From NCBI GenBank assembly GCA_937907205.1, contig CALESE010000211.1, positions 1-51,432 on the forward strand: DNA of 51,432 nt, given 5' to 3'. Below are positions 47,412 through 51,432 of this stretch, piece by piece (within the stretch, counting starts at the first letter, position 1; every line of letters starts with the position of its first letter). Both the position numbers and the translations under genes were made by a program. The notes beneath the pieces were generated by a model that searched no databases, was not told the origin of the DNA, and saw nothing but the letters and a program-made list of their open reading frames with translations. The stretch comes from an uncultured Romboutsia sp. GTDB taxonomy: Bacteria; Bacillota; Clostridia; Peptostreptococcales; Peptostreptococcaceae.

Positions 47412-48284
47412 TTATTCATATACAGAATATTTATCCCATATATGTTCTAAATCATCAAAACATCCTTTTAATTTTTCTTTTTCTTTCATCCCAACTGAAA
47501 TTATAAGTGCATTAGCTACACTAAGTACTGGTACTAATGAGTCAACAAATGATGCCATATTACTTTTAACCAACAATACATTATCTGCGATAGATGCAAC
47601 TGGGGCAAATACACTATCTGTTAAAGATATAATGTGAGCACCTTTTTCTTTTGCATAACTTACAACTTGATATGATTTTTTAGAATATCTTGGAAAACTT
47701 ATCGCTAGTACTACATCATCTTTCCCAACCCTTACTATTTGTTCAAATGCATCTCCCATATCCATTCTTATTATTTGAACATTATCATGAATTATATTTA
47801 AATAAAATCCTAAGTATTGAGAAATTACAAAAGAACTTCTCATTCCAATTACATATATTTTCTTTGCTTTTAATAATTTATTTGCTGATTCTTCAAAGGC
47901 TTTTATATCAATTTCATCCATTGTTGTTTTTATATTATCTATATCGCTTTTTAATACTTTATTAAGTATAGTGCTATCGTCATTATAGTCTTTTGCCATT
48001 TCTACTCTTTGGACTGTTGTTAATTTATTTTTTATAAGCTCTTGAAGCGCTGCTTGTAATTTAGGATAGCCAGAATATCCTAGTACATTTGCAAATCTTA
48101 CAACAGTAGATTCACTTACTCCTACAGTATCACCTAATTTACACGCTGTCATAAAAGCTACCTTATCATAATTTTCTAATATATACTTTGCTATTAGCTT
48201 TTGCCCCTTACTAAATCTAGGATATTGAGCTTGAATATTGTTTATTAGCTGTTTACTATCCTTTAAATGTTTTGTATCGTCCAT
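47412..48284 (-). CDS. RpiR/MurR family transcriptional regulator, prophage target gene
   Basis: A 290-residue regulator. N-terminal HTH (YPRFSKGQKLIAKYILENYD, then TACKLGDTVGVSESTVVRFA) and a SIS phosphosugar domain from about residue 125 (KIYVIGMRSSFVISQYLGFY, DVVLAISFPRYSKKSYQVVS, AHIISLTDSVFAPVASIADN). The ligand is presumably a phosphosugar; the operon partners are not visible. The last seven codons plus most of the stop are the attR core, so the prophage sits at its 3' end and the protein is full-length. Stop is TAA here; the attL side would give TAG. Confidence 0.94.
   Translation of the reverse strand: MDDTKHLKDSKQLINNIQAQYPRFSKGQKLIAKYILENYDKVAFMTACKLGDTVGVSESTVVRFANVLGYSGYPKLQAALQELIKNKLTTVQRVEMAKDYNDDSTILNKVLKSDIDNIKTTMDEIDIKAFEESANKLLKAKKIYVIGMRSSFVISQYLGFYLNIIHDNVQIIRMDMGDAFEQIVRVGKDDVVLAISFPRYSKKSYQVVSYAKEKGAHIISLTDSVFAPVASIADNVLLVKSNMASFVDSLVPVLSVANALIISVGMKEKEKLKGCFDDLEHIWDKYSVYE
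47413..47434. other. attR core
   Basis: Exact copy of 5280-5301, overlapping the last codons (DKYSVYE) of the rpiR-type gene on the minus strand. The flanking bases differ from attL on both sides (47412 T vs 5279 C; 47435 C vs 5302 A), which defines the 22-bp core. Confidence 0.9.
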
Positions 48285-48428
48285 TTTTTCTCCTTTTTAA
48301 TAACATAAACATGAAATAATATTTTATTTAAAATAGCCCTATATTAATATATATTTATCACAAAATATTCTGACAATTTTTACACTCTTTTAAATAATTT
48401 ATCCAACGGATATTATTATATCATTTTT

Positions 48429-48496
48429 ATAAATAATTTAAATACTCATTTTTAATTTTTTATAAAATATTAAAAATGAGTATTTAAATTATTTAT
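48429..48496. terminator. Long hairpin terminator after the methyltransferase gene
   Basis: Perfect 28-bp stem (48429-48456 with 48469-48496) with a 12-base loop. The 3' arm contains the stop codon of the minus-strand methyltransferase. It resembles the 28-bp terminator at 5186-5248 in size. Confidence 0.8.
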
Positions 48497-49073
48497 ATTC
48501 TTTTTTCTTTTCTATTAAAACAAGCTGAGGAGGATTATTAACTTGATTTATAAACCCACATTCTAAAACATTGAATTCTTTTTGATCTAGCAATTTTAAA
48601 AATTCATATATACTATTTTTTTCTTCTAATCCTCCTGGATGTCCTGTATAAATTGCTATACTTATTATTCCATGAGGCTTTAATAAATTTAATGAATGCT
48701 TTATAGCTTGTATTGTTGTTTCTGGCTTTGTTATTATTAAATGTTCACATCTTGGCAAGTACCCTAAATTAAACACAACACATGAAGCTTCTTCTTTTAC
48801 ATGCTTATCTATATTTTCGTGACCATCTAATATTAATTTTACTCTATCTTGTAAATTTTCCTTTTCAAGTTTTTTATAAGTTGATTTTAAAGCTTCTTCT
48901 TGTACATCAAAGCTATATACAAATCCATTTTCACCAACTTTTTGAGCTAGGTATTTTGTATCATACCCATTTCCCATAGTTGCATCTATTACTACATCTC
49001 CTTCATTTAAGACTTGTTCTAAATAAAGTTTATTTATATCAGTTACTTTAGTTAAATATTTAGCTTTAATCAT
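48489..49073 (-). CDS. tRNA methyltransferase, MnmM/YtqB-like
   Basis: A 194-residue SAM-dependent methyltransferase: VVIDATMGNGYDTKYLAQKV (motif I), SFDVQEEALKSTYKKLEKEN, VVFNLGYLPRCEHLIITKPE, then SIAIYTGHPGGLEEKNSIYE. The NLGYLPR and GHPGG segments are the signature of the rRNA_methylase/YtqB family, whose B. subtilis member is known as MnmM and makes the last step of mnm5s2U34 in tRNA. It is 10 bases after the pseudouridine synthase gene, in one RNA-modification operon. Confidence 0.87.
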   Translation of the reverse strand: MIKAKYLTKVTDINKLYLEQVLNEGDVVIDATMGNGYDTKYLAQKVGENGFVYSFDVQEEALKSTYKKLEKENLQDRVKLILDGHENIDKHVKEEASCVVFNLGYLPRCEHLIITKPETTIQAIKHSLNLLKPHGIISIAIYTGHPGGLEEKNSIYEFLKLLDQKEFNVLECGFINQVNNPPQLVLIEKKKEYK

Positions 49074-49083
49074 ATTTTCTCCT

Positions 49084-49800
49084 CTATTTGATACTTTTTA
49101 GATATGTTACTTCTTCATCTGTTAAGTGTCTATATTTACCAACTTCTGTTCCTTTAAGTGTTATTTTACCCATAGCTACTCTTCTTAGTCTTTGTATTGG
49201 ATTATTTATAGCTTTACACATCTTTCTAACTTGTCTATTTCTTCCTTCATGGATTTGTATTTTACATATTGAATAATTTTTCTCTTCATTTTTTTCTAAT
49301 ATTTTTATTCTTGCTGGAGCTGTTTTATAATCTTCTATATATAATCCTTCTTCAAAGTTTTTAATTTTTTCACTTGATGGTATACCTTTAACTCTAGCTA
49401 TATAAGTTTTAGCAACCTCATGTTTTGGATGAGTTAATTTATATGTTAAGTCTCCATCATTAGTTAAAATTAATAACCCACTAGTTTCATAATCTAGTCT
49501 TCCTATAGGATAAATTCTTTCTTTTATATCTGTTAATAAGTCAAGTACACTTGGTCTATCAAATTGATCTTTTACAGTTGTTATATAACCTTCTGGTTTG
49601 TTTAAAGCTATGTATATATACTCTTCTTTTAATTTTATTTCTTTATTATCTACCTTAACTAGGTCATTTTTTTCATCTATATTAAACGATAATTCAGTTA
49701 CAATATTTCCATTTACTTTCACCCGTCCTTGAAGTATTATTTCTTCTGCTTTTCTTCTTGATGATACCCCACAAGAAGCTATGTATTTATTTATTCTCAT
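49084..49800 (-). CDS. rluB: Pseudouridine synthase, RluB/RsuA family
   Basis: A 238-residue enzyme. The S4 domain is residues 1-60 (MRINKYIASCGVSSRRKAEE), followed by ALNKPEGYITTVKDQFDRPS and the catalytic GRLDYETSGLLILTNDGDLT with Asp near residue 103, then EGRNRQVRKMCKAINNPIQR. It isomerises a uridine in 23S rRNA (RluB type) or 16S rRNA; the sequence fits Gram-positive RluB. ATG preceded by GAAGG. Leads the operon with the MnmM-like gene. Confidence 0.92.
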   Translation of the reverse strand: MRINKYIASCGVSSRRKAEEIILQGRVKVNGNIVTELSFNIDEKNDLVKVDNKEIKLKEEYIYIALNKPEGYITTVKDQFDRPSVLDLLTDIKERIYPIGRLDYETSGLLILTNDGDLTYKLTHPKHEVAKTYIARVKGIPSSEKIKNFEEGLYIEDYKTAPARIKILEKNEEKNYSICKIQIHEGRNRQVRKMCKAINNPIQRLRRVAMGKITLKGTEVGKYRHLTDEEVTYLKSIK

Positions 49801-49928
49801 AATTACACCTTCTTTTAAATTATTTTTTCTGGATTATTATACTATAATACATATAATTAAATTTTTAAACATATAATTAATAATTATATACTTTTTTATA
49901 ATAAATATAAAGCTATACTGGAGGTATT

Positions 49929-51023
49929 ATGATTTCTAAAGAAAATATAAAATATTATATATTTATAGCTTTTATATCAATTCTTATTTATAAAGTAATT
50001 GATAATCCTATGAAATTTATATCTGGTATAAGTGGATTAATTTCATTTTTAAGTCCCTTTTTATTAGGATTGCTTTTTTCACTACTTATTAACCCTATGA
50101 TGATGTTATTTGAAAAAAATCTAAAATCTCCAAGGTTATTAAATATTTTTTTATCTTATATGATAGTTTTTATTTTATTAGTAGTTGGATTTAAACTTAT
50201 TATTCCAGCTATAATAGATACATTAAATATATTAATATGTGAAATACCTAATTATGTTGATATGTTAGATAAATTTTTTAATAATCATATGTCTCAGGAT
50301 ATATTTCTAGAAGTTATTTTGCCTCATATACAAAATAACATAAATACTATTTTGAAAAAATTACTTGATATGTTTTCTAAAATTTCATCAGATCTTGTAG
50401 TATATATATTTACTATAACATCTGTTTTATTTAATATAATTATGGGAGTAATACTATCTATATATATGTTATATGATAAAGAAAAGATAGGTATATACTG
50501 TAAAAGAATACTTTATGCAATTATATCTAAATCTAAAGCTGATAAAACTATTGAATTTTTTAAAATATCTAACAGTATATTTTACCATTATATTGTTGGA
50601 AAAATTATAGATTCTCTAATAATAGGTTTTCTTGCTTTTATAGGGTTTAAATTCATATTAAAAATTGATAATATATTATTTTTATCATTTATAATATTTT
50701 TAACTAATATAATACCTTATTTTGGACCATTTATAGGAGCTGTACCTCCTATTATTATGACTTTAGTATATAGCCCTATAAAAGCATTTTGGGTATTTGT
50801 ATTTATATTAATACTACAACAGCTAGATGGTAATTTAATTGGACCAAAAGTTATGGGTGATCAAATTGGACTTGGTCCTCTTTGGATAATATCTTCAGTT
50901 TTAATAGGTGGATCTTTATTTGGAATTATAGGAGTATTTTTAAGTGTACCACTTGCTGCTGTTATAAAAATTTCAATTGATAAATATGTAGATAATAAAA
51001 TACACTTTAAAGACTCAAATTAA
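49929..51023 (+). CDS. AI-2E family transporter
   Basis: A 364-residue membrane protein with about eight helices, beginning with FIAFISILIYKVIDNP and ISFLSPFLLGLLFSLLINPM. The C-terminal block (FLTNIIPYFGPFIGAVPPII, LQQLDGNLIGPKVMGDQIGL, LIGGSLFGIIGVFLSVPLAA) is diagnostic of the AI-2E/YdiK/PerM family. Members move small solutes or ions; substrate here is unknown. ATG with GGAGG seven bases away. Followed by two terminators. Confidence 0.92.
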   Translation: MISKENIKYYIFIAFISILIYKVIDNPMKFISGISGLISFLSPFLLGLLFSLLINPMMMLFEKNLKSPRLLNIFLSYMIVFILLVVGFKLIIPAIIDTLNILICEIPNYVDMLDKFFNNHMSQDIFLEVILPHIQNNINTILKKLLDMFSKISSDLVVYIFTITSVLFNIIMGVILSIYMLYDKEKIGIYCKRILYAIISKSKADKTIEFFKISNSIFYHYIVGKIIDSLIIGFLAFIGFKFILKIDNILFLSFIIFLTNIIPYFGPFIGAVPPIIMTLVYSPIKAFWVFVFILILQQLDGNLIGPKVMGDQIGLGPLWIISSVLIGGSLFGIIGVFLSVPLAAVIKISIDKYVDNKIHFKDSN

Positions 51024-51024
51024 A

Positions 51025-51080
51025 AAGTTATCTTTCTATAAAAGATAACTTCAGAGCGTAGACAAAGTCTACGCTTTTTT
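51025..51080 (+). terminator. Two tandem terminators after the AI-2E gene
   Basis: An 11-bp stem (51025-51035 with 51041-51051), then a 9-bp stem AGCGTAGAC/GTCTACGCT (51055-51063 with 51067-51075), followed by TTTTTTATTTTT. The second is a classic intrinsic terminator. Confidence 0.9.
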
Positions 51081-51113
51081 ATTTTTGTTAATACTCTTTA
51101 TGAGGTGATAAAT

Positions 51114-51431
51114 ATGTTAACTATAAGAAAAGAAAATTTTAGAGAAGATGAAATAAATGTTATATTAGATGGGCTAGTTCCTAAAAATCATCTAGTAAGG
51201 AAAATAGAAAATGCAATAGATTTTAGTTTTATTTATGATAAAGTAAAAGACCTATACTCTCCGTTAGGAGCTCCAAGCATAGATCCCGTTGTTTTAATAA
51301 AAATAGTTTTGATTCAATATTTATTTGGAATACCTTCAATGAGGCAAACAATTAGAGAAATAGAAGTAAACCTAGCATATATAGTAATCGTACTTAGAAA
51401 AGTTAGTAATTTTTATATTTCAATACTATAA
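51114..51431 (+). pseudogene. IS1182-like transposase, N-terminal part, broken
   Basis: The ATG at 51114 has GAGGTG six bases upstream. The first 90 residues match IS1182-family transposases: REDEINVILDGLVPKNHLVR, KIENAIDFSFIYDKVKDLYS, LIKIVLIQYLFGIPSMRQTI, REIEVNLAY. In the family this is followed by RWFLG-type residues, but here the sequence diverges to IVIVLRKVSNFYISIL and stops at 51431. This suggests a frameshift or junction near 51380. The element continues beyond the window, so its total state is unknown. Confidence 0.75.
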
Positions 51432-51432
51432 A

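Larger units (their letters stand above)
5280..47434. mobile_element. Prophage of about 42.1 kb, PBSX/phiCD119-like myovirus type
   Basis: Bounded by the 22-bp direct repeat. Contents in order from attL: plasmid-like replicon block, accessory pair, lysis, tail fibres, baseplate, tape measure, tail chaperone, tube, sheath, connectors, coat, scaffold, minor head, portal, terminase, early replication and recombination genes, repressor switch, and integrase next to attR. All modules needed for a contractile-tailed phage are present and no broken structural gene was seen, so it may be inducible. Confidence 0.93.

Overview
The window is low-GC, Clostridia-type chromosome. Codon use is very AT-rich, Shine-Dalgarno (SD) sites are strong, and the genes resemble those of Peptostreptococcaceae such as Clostridioides, Paraclostridium or Romboutsia; the family is an inference from protein similarity, not proven. 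One complete-looking prophage of about 42.1 kb (5280-47434) interrupts it.

Left flank (1-5279), chromosomal: a U32-family tRNA hydroxylation protein, a small DUF134-like zinc-ribbon protein, an MsrA-MsrB fusion, a lipoprotein cyclophilin, and adenosine deaminase. The deaminase gene sits behind a purine riboswitch whose discriminator base predicts adenine, with an overlapping terminator that predicts an ON switch.

Prophage: a 22-bp direct repeat (5280-5301 and 47413-47434) marks attL and attR. The target is the 3' end of an rpiR/murR-type regulator gene. Integration swaps the last stop base (TAG to TAA) and the 3' hairpin but leaves the protein unchanged. Repeated TGTCAGTT arm sites lie on both phage arms. 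The right end (43.6-47.3 kb, plus strand) is the lysogeny block: CI-like repressor, DUF4041/GIY-YIG-like protein, ImmA-like protease and tyrosine integrase. To its left, a long minus-strand early operon (43281 down to 34359) encodes a Cro-like protein, an ORF6N antirepressor, small DNA-binding proteins, YqaJ exonuclease, RecT, a DnaD-like replication protein, a sigma factor, a Spo0E-like peptide, RusA and an ArpU/RinA-like late regulator, plus many peptides of 28-54 aa. A structured leader with a tRNA-like minihelix and a terminator separates this from the late operon (34059 down to 12580). The late operon runs terminase, SPP1-type portal and minor head protein, scaffold, P22-like coat, a PBSX-type contractile tail (sheath, tube, frameshifted chaperone, tape measure, baseplate), tail fibres, BhlA-type holin and amidase endolysin. 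The virion is therefore predicted to be a myovirus.

The most unusual part is 5302-11240, between attL and the lysis end. It looks like a plasmid replicon: two DnaA-box/iteron units, a DnaD-like initiator, a ParM-like actin, a ribbon-helix-helix protein next to candidate centromere repeats, a VirD4/HerA-type ATPase with two small membrane proteins (one pilin-like), a second ribbon-helix-helix protein and a 23-residue hydrophobic peptide. Most of it is bracketed by a 20-bp near-perfect inverted repeat. No relaxase is visible. It could make the excised phage a phage-plasmid, or be a captured plasmid with a minimal transfer apparatus. Next to it is an ImmA-like protease and membrane protein pair.

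Right flank (47435-51432), chromosomal: rpiR regulator (3' end in attR), MnmM/YtqB-like methyltransferase, RluB-like pseudouridine synthase, AI-2E-family transporter and a broken IS1182-like transposase at the window edge.
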